Position numbers and translations under genes: made by a program. DNA of 64,000 nucleotides, taken from Streptococcus cuniculi (lineage in GTDB: Bacteria; Bacillota; Bacilli; Lactobacillales; Streptococcaceae). The stretch covers positions 1-64,000 of the forward strand of contig NZ_MSJM01000007.1 of NCBI RefSeq assembly GCF_001921845.1. Direction: 5' to 3'. How positions within the stretch are numbered: the stretch's first letter is position 1; every line of letters starts with the position of its first letter. Below, one piece after another: positions 1 to 8,367 of this stretch. Under the pieces are notes generated by a model. That model ran no database searches and had not been told where the DNA came from. It worked only from the letters and a program-made list of their open reading frames with translations.

Positions 1-11
1 ACTCAACATAG

Positions 12-127
12 TTAAGTGACGATAGCCTAGGAGATACACCTGTACCCATGCCGAACACAGCAGTTAAGCCCTAGAACGCCGGAAGTAGTTGGGGGTTGCC
101 CCCTGTGAGATATGGTAGTCGCTTAGC
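12..127 (+). rRNA. rrf: 5S ribosomal RNA
   Basis: The sequence has the conserved 5S core (CCGAACACAG, AAGTAGTTGGGGGTTGCCCCC), and the two ends (TTAAGTGAC and GTCGCTTAG) pair to close helix I. It is the last gene of an rRNA operon whose 16S and 23S genes lie upstream of the window. Exact ends may differ by a few bases. Confidence 0.95.
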
Positions 128-132
128 TAGAA

Positions 133-206
133 TCCGCCATAGCTCAGTTGGTAGTAGCGCATGACTGTTAATCATGATGTCGTAGGTTCGAGTCCTACTG
201 GCGGAG
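133..206 (+). tRNA. tRNA-Asn (GTT)
   Basis: Full cloverleaf: acceptor TCCGCCA pairs with TGGCGGA, the anticodon loop CTGTTAA gives GTT, and the T-loop is TTCGAGT. CCA is not encoded. First tRNA of a ten-gene cluster following 5S rRNA, probably co-transcribed with the rRNA operon. Confidence 0.96.
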
Positions 207-231
207 TAAAGAGAAATCTTTAATTTATTAT

Positions 232-303
232 GGTCCGTTGGTCAAGGGGTTAAGACACCGCCTTTTCACGGCGGTAACACGGGTTCGAATCCCGTACGGA
301 CTA
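232..303 (+). tRNA. tRNA-Glu (TTC)
   Basis: Acceptor GGTCCGT pairs with ACGGACT. The anticodon stem CCGCC/GGCGG encloses anticodon TTC, and the T-loop is TTCGAAT. Second gene of the cluster. Confidence 0.96.
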
Positions 304-309
304 TAAGTT

Positions 310-399
310 GGAGGATTACCCAAGTCCGGCTGAAGGGAACGGTCTTGAAAACCGTCAGGCGTGTAAAAGCGTGCGTGGGTTCGAATCCCACATCCTCCT
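310..399 (+). tRNA. tRNA-Ser (TGA)
   Basis: A 90-nt class II tRNA with a long variable arm. Acceptor GGAGGAT pairs with ATCCTCC, and the anticodon loop CTTGAAA gives TGA. Confidence 0.96.
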
Positions 400-412
400 T
401 TACTAATAATAA

Positions 413-486
<74 letters not shown>

Positions 487-501
487 TTTGATTGTGGATA
501 T

Positions 502-574
502 GGCTCGGTAGCTCAGTTGGTAGAGCAATGGATTGAAGCTCCATGTGTCGGCGGTTCGATTCCGTCTCGCGCCA
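502..574 (+). tRNA. tRNA-Phe (GAA)
   Basis: The anticodon loop TTGAAGC gives GAA, with normal D and T arms. The acceptor stem GGCTCGG/TCGCGCC shows one T-C mismatch at the fourth pair. I believe this is usual in streptococcal tRNA-Phe rather than damage. Confidence 0.94.
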
Positions 575-589
575 TTATTTTAATAACTT

Positions 590-670
590 GGAAGGGTAGC
601 GAAGAGGCTAAACGCGGCGGACTGTAAATCCGCTCCTTCGGGTTCGGGGGTTCGAATCCCTCCCCTTCCA
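590..670 (+). tRNA. tRNA-Tyr (GTA)
   Basis: An 81-nt class II tRNA with a long variable arm. Acceptor GGAAGGG pairs with CCCTTCC, and the anticodon is GTA in the loop CTGTAAA. Confidence 0.96.
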
Positions 671-677
671 TACCTTT

Positions 678-748
678 ACGGGCATAGTTTAAAGGTAGAA
701 CTAAGGTCTCCAAAACCTTCAGTGTGGGTTCAATTCCTACTGCCCGTG
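678..748 (+). tRNA. tRNA-Trp (CCA)
   Basis: Acceptor ACGGGCA pairs with TGCCCGT, and the anticodon loop CTCCAAA gives CCA. The D-loop is short, as expected for tRNA-Trp. Confidence 0.95.
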
Positions 749-758
749 TTTATATGAT

Positions 759-832
759 GGCGGGTGTGGTGAAGTGGTTAACACATCAGATTGTGGCTCT
801 GACATTCGTGGGTTCGATTCCCATCACTCGCC
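759..832 (+). tRNA. tRNA-His (GTG)
   Basis: Anticodon GTG in the loop TTGTGGC. Acceptor GCGGGTG pairs with CACTCGC, leaving the extra 5' G (G-1) opposite C73, the identity element of histidine tRNAs. Confidence 0.95.
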
Positions 833-843
833 TATTTTATTAT

Positions 844-915
844 TGGGGTATAGCCAAGCGGTAAGGCAAGGGACTTTGACTCCCTCATGCGTTGGTTCGA
901 ATCCAGCTACCCCAG
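844..915 (+). tRNA. tRNA-Gln (TTG)
   Basis: Acceptor TGGGGTA pairs with TACCCCA, and the anticodon is TTG in the loop CTTTGAC. Ninth gene of the cluster. Confidence 0.95.
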
Positions 916-928
916 TTACTCTATATTA

Positions 929-1012
929 GCCGGCGTGGCGGAATTGGCAGACGCGCTGGACTCAAAATCCAGTGTCCGCAAGGACGTGCCGGTTCGACCC
1001 CGGCCGCCGGTA
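929..1012 (+). tRNA. tRNA-Leu (CAA)
   Basis: Class II tRNA with a long variable arm. Acceptor GCCGGCG pairs with CGCCGGT, and the anticodon loop CTCAAAA gives CAA. Last gene of the cluster. Confidence 0.95.
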
Positions 1013-1030
1013 TAGCATAATATAGTAGAA

Positions 1031-1055
1031 AGTCCTATTGTATAGGGCTTTTTCG
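1031..1055 (+). terminator. Rho-independent terminator of the rRNA/tRNA operon
   Basis: Stem AGTCCTAT / ATAGGGCT (one T-G pair) with a 3-nt loop, followed by five T residues. It lies 19 nt after tRNA-Leu. Confidence 0.85.
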
Positions 1056-1262
1056 CTGTTCTTTTCATTTTCTCTCCCAAAATTTCTCCCAAATTATATA
1101 GTGTGTGTCCGTAGACTTCAATAAACAGTTGTAGTCATTTGTTTTTCTTCCGTAACAGTATGTTTATAAATAGAGGGAACAATATTAACAAAACGAGAAT
1201 ATTTTGTTCTAGTTATCCTGTTTTTATTTTAAGATAGTATTAGAAAAATAGGAGGAATTATG

Positions 1263-1856
1263 ATGAAATACGGCTATATCCGAGTTTCTACTCGGGAACA
1301 AAACATTGAACGGCAATTGTCTGCCATGCTGTCAGAAGGAATAGAGGAGAGGTACTTATACATTGATAGGTCTTCGGGGAAGAATTTCAATCGTGTAGCC
1401 TATAGGAGGCTGGTGGAGCTGCTCATGCCAGGAGATGAGTTGGTCATTAAATCGATTGACCGCCTAGGGCGCAATTACGATGAAATCATCAAGCAATGGA
1501 ATTATCTCGTCAAGGAGAAAGGAGTTGATATTGCGGTTCTAGACTTTCCCTTACTCAATACTAATCTGAAGATTGATACAATTACAGGAAAGTTTATTTC
1601 GGATATCTGTTTACAGGTTCTATCCTATGTGGCTCAAGTGGAAAGGGAAAATATTAAGCAAAGACAGCTGGAAGGGATTGTGGAGGCAAAAAAGAAAGGG
1701 GTGAAGTTTGGTAGACCTAATAAGACCTGTCCGAAAGAGTTTCCTGAAATCATAGAACGCTGGAGACGTCGAGAGATGACAGCCCAAGAAGTGGCTCATC
1801 AACTCCATATCTCAAGGGCAACGCTCTATCGCTGGTTAAAAAATAAAGGAAAATAG
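1263..1856 (+). CDS. Small serine recombinase (resolvase/invertase family)
   Basis: This 197-aa protein has the resolvase catalytic domain (about residues 1-140): YGYIRVSTREQN carries the nucleophilic serine, and IDRLGRNYDEI is the conserved arginine-bearing motif. A C-terminal helix-turn-helix follows (about 155-195: MTAQEVAHQLHISRATLYRWL). It would cut and rejoin short inverted or direct sites as a resolvase, invertase or transposon-type recombinase. GGAGG at 1251-1255 favours the second ATG (1263) over 1260. No partner transposase is seen. It sits alone between the tRNA cluster and a surface-protein gene, with hairpin repeats just downstream, so it may control inversion or mobility of this locus. 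That role is inference. Confidence 0.85.
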   Translation: MKYGYIRVSTREQNIERQLSAMLSEGIEERYLYIDRSSGKNFNRVAYRRLVELLMPGDELVIKSIDRLGRNYDEIIKQWNYLVKEKGVDIAVLDFPLLNTNLKIDTITGKFISDICLQVLSYVAQVERENIKQRQLEGIVEAKKKGVKFGRPNKTCPKEFPEIIERWRRREMTAQEVAHQLHISRATLYRWLKNKGK

Positions 1857-1894
1857 GTAACATAGTGAAAAACATACAAAAAATTTACAATTAA

Positions 1895-2080
1895 AAAGGT
1901 CTCAAAAGCTACGATTTTTGAAACTCATATGGTATAATTTGAGGAAGGATTTTATGTGGTAGTATACAGTGTAAATTCCTTAATTTAGTCAATTATTTCT
2001 GATTTTGAAAATCGTTTACTAGTTCTTACATTACAAAAAAAGTAGAACAAAAAAGGTCTCAAAATGCGTAGATTTTGAGA
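1895..2080. repeat. Paired GGTCTCAAAA hairpin repeats
   Basis: AAAAAGGTCTCAAAA occurs at about 1893-1907 and again at about 2051-2064. The second copy is part of a perfect inverted repeat, TCTCAAAAT (2057-2065) / ATTTTGAGA (2072-2080). The first is a degenerate version ending in TTTTTGA. They lie in a 335-nt stretch (1857-2191) without a convincing gene, between the recombinase and the zinc-ribbon ORF. They could be recombinase or regulator binding sites. Confidence 0.5.
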
Positions 2081-2191
2081 TGGTGTCATGATAAGCATGA
2101 GGACTCAAGAAAGATAGCAGTAGGTGAAAGGAGGAATTCAAATCTAGATTTTTCAAAAAGGAAATATCCGTGAAAGAGAGGGAAGGTAGTC

Positions 2192-2371
2192 GTGGAAAAA
2201 CGAATTGATTTTTATGAAAGTCGTACCTTTACCTGCAAAAAATGTGGGTGCCGTGTGGTGACGACAGCAGGTGTTCTCGATAAACGAACAGTATTTTGTA
2301 GTCGCATTTGTAGTCGACGGTACTGGAGACATTCCTACCTACGAAAAAAGAAGCCATGTGATGAAACATGA
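2192..2371 (+). CDS. Small zinc-ribbon-like protein
   Basis: This 59-aa ORF has a GTG start behind GGAAGG (2181-2186). It is very basic and contains two cysteine pairs, CKKC at residues 15-18 (plus C20) and CSRIC at residues 36-40, a pattern suited to binding one zinc ion. The tail is Arg/Lys rich. I do not recognise the family with certainty. The Cys pattern and size suggest a nucleic-acid binding or regulatory protein. It is the nearest gene upstream of the LPXTG protein gene and downstream of the recombinase. Confidence 0.55.
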   Translation: MEKRIDFYESRTFTCKKCGCRVVTTAGVLDKRTVFCSRICSRRYWRHSYLRKKKPCDET

Positions 2372-2419
2372 AATGAATAAGAAAAGATAGAAAAGGAAGC
2401 CTCTTCTGCTGTTGAAAAA

Positions 2420-2539
2420 ATGTGGGATGCTTTTGAAAGAATGAAAATGTACGATGATCCTACTTTGGATAAAAAATCAGTAGAGAAAATAATGAAAGAT
2501 ATAGGCTACGGAGATGAAAATAACCAAAATGATGTTTGA
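2420..2539 (+). CDS. Small acidic ORF, possibly a remnant
   Basis: A 39-aa reading frame starting MWDAFERMKMYDDP. The same frame stays open upstream to a TAA at about 2377, without a good start or ribosome-binding site. Immediately before it another frame opens (MNKKR) and stops. The arrangement looks like the 3' part of a gene broken by a frameshift. No function recognised. Confidence 0.3.
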   Translation: MWDAFERMKMYDDPTLDKKSVEKIMKDIGYGDENNQNDV

Positions 2540-2661
2540 TTTTGAAAATAAAAGATATTAGAAATAGTGAAAGTCGATTGTACCAGTATAGGGGTGAATA
2601 CGGTTGAATGTTTGTGACACTCCTATCTTTACTAAACACACTTTGAAAGGAAATAACAATC

Positions 2662-5600
2662 ATGAAAAAAAGATGGGCGGGGCTATTGCTATCATTACTA
2701 ATGGTGCTTAGTACCCTGTTTCAAGGACTAAGTAATACTGTTTTTGCAGAGGGAACAGAAAAACAAGTAACCACCACCATAACCAATCTAAAAATATTAA
2801 ATTTAAATAAAGAGGAAACCGACAGTATATTCCATTCGGATAATTTCTACTTAAGCATGGATTGGGACGCCAGTGGAAATGGAGCGGATTTGAAACAAGG
2901 AGACTACTTCACGGCTACATTACCAGATCAGATGAAGTTTCCATCTGATTCTTCCGCGGTAGATTTTAACCTTTATGCTCCCGATGGAACAAGTATAATG
3001 GCTACTGCACATGTGACCCCTCATGCAAATGGTGGTGGAACGGTAAAAGTTACGTTTACAAACTGGGTCGAAAATAAATACAATGTCAAAGGAAGCATGA
3101 TGCTTGCAGCCTCCTTTAATGAAGACAAAATCACACAAGGAAAAAGAAATATATTTACAGTAGCCGTAAATGGAGGTGTTACAAGCCAAACGGTAGGTGT
3201 TGAGGTTACAGGAACCACAGATTTGCAGGATGAATTCGTGACAAAGTGGGGCTGGAAAAATACTAGTAATCATTATCAGGCTAATTGGGAAGGTCGCATT
3301 AACCATATGAAAGCGACGGTTTCTAATGCTATTATCTCAGATACTCTTGTAGGTACGAAAGAAAAATTTATTCCTGAATCCATTGTACTTAAAAAAGTGG
3401 TTATGGATTCGAAGGGGAAAGTCCAAAGGGAACTGGAGACGGTAGATTTATCTGGTAAATTGAAGATGTCTGATGATAATCAAACCTTTACTATTCAGCT
3501 CGGTAATATAAATGGAGAACAATACATTATTGGTTATACTTCTACGTATACTCCGGGTACAAAACTAAACAATAAAATAAGTTTAATATCCACTGAAAGA
3601 GAAGCGAGTTTTGTTGCATCTTATCAGTCTGCGGAGTCCGGTGGAAATGGCGCAGGGGATTTAGCCAATAAGATTAAGATTATTAAGGTGGATGCAGACA
3701 ACGCAGAAACAAAACTTGCGAATGCTAAGTTTAAAATTACTAGAGTGTCTGATGGACAAGAGTATGAAATCACGACCAATGCTGAAGGAGAAGCTGTTAC
3801 AGAAAAACTGATTGCGGGTGATTATAAGATCAAAGAATTGTCAGCTCCAAACGGCTTTGAGTTAAACTCTGAAGAGACAACCGTAACGGTTTCTGATGGG
3901 GTGGCAGTTATTCAAACCATTAAAAATGAGCCAATTCGAACTTCTGTATCTGTAGAAAAGAAATGGATTGGACCGCTACAGGATTCGGTTACGGTACGTC
4001 TTTATGCAGATGATGAGGATACAGGGAAAACAACTTCTCTGAATGCCGCGAATGGCTGGAAAGCTACCTTTGATCATTTGCGTAAATTTAAAGCAGATGG
4101 TACAGAAATCAAATATACTGTGAAAGAAGATGTTCCTGCAGGCTATGAAGACAAAGTGACCGGATCACAAGCGGGCGGGTATATCATTACCAATACCAAT
4201 GTAGAGAAGATTTCGATTCCTGTGACTAAGGCATGGGTTGGAGAGAAAGCAGGTTCTGTTACAGTCAAACTTCTCGCTGACAAGAAAGATACTGGACAAA
4301 CGCTGACCTTAACTGAGGAAAATCGGTGGCAAGGGAACTTTACTGAACTTCTGAAGTATGATGCAACGGATGGTCATGAAATAGACTATACTATCGAAGA
4401 AGTCAAGATTGATGGCTATACTAGTGTGATTAGTGGAAATGTTGAAAACGGCTTTACGATTACCAATACGATTACAGGAAAGGTCTCTATTCCTGTCACA
4501 AAAACATGGGTAGGAAAAGAGGGAGCTTCTGCTAAGCTTCATCTTTATGCAGATGGCGAGGAGGTCAGTTCTGTTGTTCTCAACCAAAACAATCATTGGC
4601 AACACACCTTTACAGATTTTGAGAAGTATAAAGATGGAAAAGAGATTCAATACACCATCAAGGAAGAGCCTATTGAGAATTACAAGTCGGAAGTCACTGG
4701 CGATATGGCTTCCGGATTTAGAGTGAAGAATACCAATATCGAAAAGGTCTCTGTCCCAGTCGTGAAACAGTGGGTTGGAACACCAACTGACCAAGTAGAA
4801 GTTAAACTTCTGGCAGATGGAGTTGAAAAAGCAAGTGCAACCTTAACTGCCGCAACAGACTGGAAGCATACCTTCAATGACTTACCAAAATACGATGAAC
4901 AAGATGGTCATGAGATTGTCTACACCATAGAAGAAGTGAAGGTAGACGGCTATACAACAGGAATCTCAGGGACCGCAAAAGACGGCTTTACGATTACCAA
5001 TACGATTACAGGAAAGGTGTCTATTCCTGTCACAAAAACATGGGTAGGAAAAGAGGGAGCTTCTGCTAAGATTCATCTTTATGCAGATGGCGAGGAGGTC
5101 AGTTCTGTTGTTCTCAACCAAGACAATCATTGGCAACACACCTTTACAGATTTTGAGAAGTATAAAGATGGAAAGGAGATTCAATACACCATCAAGGAAG
5201 AGCCTATTGAAAATTACAAGTCTGAAGTCACTGGCGATATGACTTCCGGATTTAGAGTGAAGAATATCAATATCGAAAAGGTCTCTGTCCCAGTCGTGAA
5301 ACAGTGGGTTGGAACACCAACTGACCAAGTAGAAGTTAAACTTCTGGCAGATGGAGTTGAAAAAGCAAGCGCAACCTTAACTGCCGCAACAGACTGGAAG
5401 CATACCTTCAATGACTTACCAAAATATGATGAACAAGATGGAAAAGAGATTCAATACACCATCAAGGAAGAGCCTATTGAAAATTACAAGTCTGAAGTCA
5501 CTGGCGATATGGCTTCCGGATTTAGAGTGAAGAATACCAATATCGAAAAGGTTTCTGTCCCAGTCGTGAAACAGTGGGTTGGAACACCAACTGACCAAGT

Positions 5601-6213
5601 AGAAGTTAAACTTCTGGCAGATGGAGTTGAAAAAGCAAGTGCAACCTTAACTGCCGCAACAGACTGGAAGCATACCTTCAATGACTTACCAAAATACGAT
5701 GAACAAGATGGTCATGAGATTGTCTACACCATAGAAGAAGTGAAGGTAGACGGCTATACAACAGGAATCTCAGGGACCGCAAAAGACGGCTTTACGATTA
5801 CCAATACGATTGCAGGAAAGGTGTCGATACCAGTAACTAAGAAATGGGTTGGTGATCCAACAGATGGCATTATTGTGAACCTATATGCAGATGGAAAAAA
5901 GGTGGCTAGTCAAACATTATCGAAACGGAATAACTGGCAGTATACCTTCACAAACCTTGAGCAATATCATAATGGTAAAGAAATTTCCTATACAATTGAA
6001 GAGGAAAAACTATCCGGTTACTCTAGTGTAATAACAGGGGATGCGAAGAGAGGATTTGTCATCACAAATACGAAGGACACACCACCAGCTCCCAAAAACA
6101 ATCTTCCCAAAACGGGAGATAGAGCAAATCTCTTAGTATATGTAGGCTTGTTACTAGGGTCAGTAAGTTTACTCCTTCTATTAGGGACTAGACGTAGAAA
6201 AAATGGTAAGTAA
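2662..6213 (+). CDS. LPXTG-anchored surface protein with CnaB repeats (adhesin / pilin-like)
   Basis: This 1183-aa cell-wall protein has a signal peptide at residues 1-30 (MKKRWAGLLL..VFAEG) and a collagen-binding-type adhesive region at about 31-330. A SpaA-like domain (about 335-418, KIIKVDADN..GDYKIKELSAPNGF) is followed by eight CnaB (B-type) repeats of about 89 residues from about 425 to 1140. The sorting signal LPKTG is at 1148-1152, then a hydrophobic segment and a RRRK tail. CnaB repeats carry the lysine (VTKxWVG), glutamate (YTIEE) and asparagine (TNT) that form isopeptide bonds. Repeats fall into two alternating near-identical types (KTWVGKEGAS and KQWVGTPTDQ). The sixth is a chimera of both. 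No sortase lies in the window, so the housekeeping sortase may anchor it. Confidence 0.9.
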   Translation: MKKRWAGLLLSLLMVLSTLFQGLSNTVFAEGTEKQVTTTITNLKILNLNKEETDSIFHSDNFYLSMDWDASGNGADLKQGDYFTATLPDQMKFPSDSSAVDFNLYAPDGTSIMATAHVTPHANGGGTVKVTFTNWVENKYNVKGSMMLAASFNEDKITQGKRNIFTVAVNGGVTSQTVGVEVTGTTDLQDEFVTKWGWKNTSNHYQANWEGRINHMKATVSNAIISDTLVGTKEKFIPESIVLKKVVMDSKGKVQRELETVDLSGKLKMSDDNQTFTIQLGNINGEQYIIGYTSTYTPGTKLNNKISLISTEREASFVASYQSAESGGNGAGDLANKIKIIKVDADNAETKLANAKFKITRVSDGQEYEITTNAEGEAVTEKLIAGDYKIKELSAPNGFELNSEETTVTVSDGVAVIQTIKNEPIRTSVSVEKKWIGPLQDSVTVRLYADDEDTGKTTSLNAANGWKATFDHLRKFKADGTEIKYTVKEDVPAGYEDKVTGSQAGGYIITNTNVEKISIPVTKAWVGEKAGSVTVKLLADKKDTGQTLTLTEENRWQGNFTELLKYDATDGHEIDYTIEEVKIDGYTSVISGNVENGFTITNTITGKVSIPVTKTWVGKEGASAKLHLYADGEEVSSVVLNQNNHWQHTFTDFEKYKDGKEIQYTIKEEPIENYKSEVTGDMASGFRVKNTNIEKVSVPVVKQWVGTPTDQVEVKLLADGVEKASATLTAATDWKHTFNDLPKYDEQDGHEIVYTIEEVKVDGYTTGISGTAKDGFTITNTITGKVSIPVTKTWVGKEGASAKIHLYADGEEVSSVVLNQDNHWQHTFTDFEKYKDGKEIQYTIKEEPIENYKSEVTGDMTSGFRVKNINIEKVSVPVVKQWVGTPTDQVEVKLLADGVEKASATLTAATDWKHTFNDLPKYDEQDGKEIQYTIKEEPIENYKSEVTGDMASGFRVKNTNIEKVSVPVVKQWVGTPTDQVEVKLLADGVEKASATLTAATDWKHTFNDLPKYDEQDGHEIVYTIEEVKVDGYTTGISGTAKDGFTITNTIAGKVSIPVTKKWVGDPTDGIIVNLYADGKKVASQTLSKRNNWQYTFTNLEQYHNGKEISYTIEEEKLSGYSSVITGDAKRGFVITNTKDTPPAPKNNLPKTGDRANLLVYVGLLLGSVSLLLLLGTRRRKNGK

Positions 6214-6247
6214 AGTCCAGATTTTTAATATAGATTAATAATAAAAT

Positions 6248-6279
6248 AGACAAGGTTTCTAAGCCTTGTCTCCTTTTTT
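6248..6279 (+). terminator. Terminator after the surface protein gene
   Basis: Perfect 8-bp stem AGACAAGG / CCTTGTCT with an 8-nt loop, then CC and TTTTTT. Confidence 0.88.
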
Positions 6280-6355
6280 AGTCCAAACGGTCCGAATGCA
6301 AATTTAAGGAAAATAAAGTGAAAAATACTTGATTTTTTTTATTTTTATGATAAAA

Positions 6356-6367
6356 TTAACTAGTTAA
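6356..6367 (+). promoter_or_regulatory. AdcR operator (zinc box)
   Basis: TTAACTAGTTAA is a perfect palindrome matching the streptococcal AdcR box TTAACYRGTTAA. It sits just after a -10-like GATAAAAT and about 28 nt ahead of adcR, so AdcR with zinc should block its own operon. Confidence 0.88.
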
Positions 6368-6394
6368 TTAAATGATTAAGGATTGGTATAGGTG

Positions 6395-6844
6395 ATGGAA
6401 CAATTAGCTCATCAGATTGATCGGAGTTTACATGAGATTATACTGAGTTCAGAGAATCAGTTAGAGATTTTGGTGGGGAACTGTCAGAGTGAGATGCGCT
6501 TGACCAACACTCAAGAACATATTTTGATGTTGATTGAAAACAATGCTTTTACGAATAAGGAGATTGCAAGGCAGCTAAATGTGAGTCAGGCGGCGATTAC
6601 AAAAGCGATTAAGGCCTTGATAGCGCAGGATTTACTGGTGGCGGTTCGTGATAGTCGTGATGCGCGGATTGTTCGGTATAGCTTGACAGAATTAGCAAAA
6701 CCGATTGCTGAGGAGCATGCTCATCACCATGCCCATACGCTTGCTTCTTATGAGGACTTGGTGGGACAGTATTCAGAAGAGGAGCAGGCGATTATCAGTC
6801 ATTTTTTGACAGATTTAGTAAAGAAGATTCGGAAGGAAGTATGA
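6395..6844 (+). CDS. adcR: AdcR, MarR-family zinc-responsive repressor
   Basis: This 149-aa winged-helix protein represses the zinc uptake operon when zinc is bound. The HTH lies at about residues 47-72 ([24 protein letters not shown]). The metal-binding His-rich stretch EEHAHHHAH is near residue 108. ATG 6395 is preferred over the in-frame GTG at 6392. The stop overlaps the start of adcC by 4 nt. The perfect AdcR box just upstream indicates autoregulation. Confidence 0.93.
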   Translation: MEQLAHQIDRSLHEIILSSENQLEILVGNCQSEMRLTNTQEHILMLIENNAFTNKEIARQLNVSQAAITKAIKALIAQDLLVAVRDSRDARIVRYSLTELAKPIAEEHAHHHAHTLASYEDLVGQYSEEEQAIISHFLTDLVKKIRKEV

Positions 6845-7545
6845 GATATATTACAGTAGAAGATTTATCATTTGTCTATGATCAGGAACCGGTCTTGGAG
6901 CATATTCATTATTATCTGGACAGTGGAGAGTTTGTAACCTTGACAGGTGAAAATGGAGCGGCAAAGACGACCTTGATTAAGGCGACGTTGGGTATTTTAA
7001 AGCCCAAACGGGGAAAGGTGACGATTGCAGAGACGAGTATCAGTGGGAAAAAGTTGAGAATGGCTTATCTACCTCAACAGATTGCGAGTTTCAATGCTGG
7101 TTTTCCAAGTACAGTCTATGAATTTGTAAAATCTGGGCGCTATCCGCGGCAGGGTTGGTTTCGCAGGTTGACCAGTCATGATGAGGAACACATTCGGACG
7201 AGCCTAGAATCTGTTGGGATGTGGGAGCATAAGGATAAGCGACTTGGTTCCTTGAGCGGTGGTCAGAAGCAACGGGCGGTGATTGCTCGGATGTTTGCTT
7301 CAGATCCAGATATTTTTATCTTGGATGAGCCGACAACGGGAATGGATAGTGGGACTAAAGCAGCCTTTTATGAATTGATGCACCACAGTGCGAAAAAGCA
7401 TGGCAAGTCCATTTTAATGATTACGCATGATGCAGATGAATTGCGTGACTATGCAGACCGAAACATTTATCTGGTTCGAGATCAAGCGTCTCCTTGGCGT
7501 TGTTTCAATGTTCATGACAAGGATGAGGAGGTGACGCATGGTTAG
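6841..7545 (+). CDS. adcC: AdcC, zinc ABC transporter ATP-binding protein
   Basis: This 234-aa ABC ATPase powers zinc import with AdcB and AdcA. Walker A reads GENGAAKTT (about residues 38-46), with Ala in place of the usual second Gly. I recall this variant from other streptococcal AdcC proteins. The signature LSGGQKQR, Walker B IFILDEP and the switch histidine (MITHD) are intact. It overlaps adcR by 4 nt and adcB by 8 nt, pointing to translational coupling. Confidence 0.93.
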   Translation: MRYITVEDLSFVYDQEPVLEHIHYYLDSGEFVTLTGENGAAKTTLIKATLGILKPKRGKVTIAETSISGKKLRMAYLPQQIASFNAGFPSTVYEFVKSGRYPRQGWFRRLTSHDEEHIRTSLESVGMWEHKDKRLGSLSGGQKQRAVIARMFASDPDIFILDEPTTGMDSGTKAAFYELMHHSAKKHGKSILMITHDADELRDYADRNIYLVRDQASPWRCFNVHDKDEEVTHG

Positions 7546-8359
7546 TGTGCTTGATTTTTCAATCTTCCATTATGAATTTATGCAGCGGGCCTTCTTGGCG
7601 ATTATGGCCATGAGTTTGTTTTCTCCAATCTTGGGAATTTTTCTCATTTTACGGCGTCAGAGTTTGATGAGCGATACGCTCAGTCACGTGTCGCTAGCAG
7701 GGGTGGCTTTTGGAATTGTTTTAGGCATTTCACCGACGATTTCCACCATGCTGGTGGTCATTGTAGCGGCCATCTTTTTGGAATACTTGCGGACCTTATA
7801 TAAGAGCTTTATGGAGATTGGGACGGCGATTCTCATGTCCACGGGTTTAGCGGTGTCCTTGATTGTCATGAGCCGTTCAGGTGGTAAGAGTAGCCTGAGT
7901 TTAGAGCAGTATTTATTTGGCTCCATTGTGACGATTAGCCAGGAGCAGGTGATTGCTCTGTTTGCGATTGCAGCGGTAGTGCTGATTTTGACCTTGCTCT
8001 TTTTACGTCCCATGTATATTTTGACCTTTGATGAGGATACGGCTTTTGTAGACGGCCTGCCAGTTCGTGCCATGTCCATTGCTTTTAATGTGGTGACAGG
8101 GGTAGCGATTGCGCTGATGATTCCGGCAGCAGGAGCCTTGCTGGTGTCTACGATTATGGTCTTGCCAGCCTCTATTGCACTTCGCTTAGGGAAGAGCTTT
8201 AAAATGGTGATTGTTATTGGGATGGTGATTGGATTTGTCGGCATGCTTTCTGGTCTATTCATGTCGTATTATGCGGAAACACCGGCTAGTGCAAGTATTA
8301 CCTTGATTTTTATCAGTATCTTTTTGCTGGTGAATGTGGTCAATAAATTTAAAAAATAG
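7538..8359 (+). CDS. adcB: AdcB, zinc ABC transporter permease
   Basis: This 273-aa polytopic membrane protein of the ABC-3 (ZnuB/TroC) family has about eight hydrophobic segments. The motif [15 protein letters not shown] near residues 46-60 is typical of the family. It forms the zinc channel with AdcC at the membrane. The stop is 8 nt before adcA. Confidence 0.93.
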   Translation: MVSVLDFSIFHYEFMQRAFLAIMAMSLFSPILGIFLILRRQSLMSDTLSHVSLAGVAFGIVLGISPTISTMLVVIVAAIFLEYLRTLYKSFMEIGTAILMSTGLAVSLIVMSRSGGKSSLSLEQYLFGSIVTISQEQVIALFAIAAVVLILTLLFLRPMYILTFDEDTAFVDGLPVRAMSIAFNVVTGVAIALMIPAAGALLVSTIMVLPASIALRLGKSFKMVIVIGMVIGFVGMLSGLFMSYYAETPASASITLIFISIFLLVNVVNKFKK

Positions 8360-8367
8360 GAGAAAAA

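Noticed and set aside
1890..2085. Possible CRISPR repeats
   Set aside because: Only two imperfect copies with about 150 nt between them; no regular spacers and no cas genes.
4309..5681. Repeated minus-strand ORFs under the CnaB repeats
   Set aside because: They recur only because the coding repeats recur; shadow frames with no start signals.
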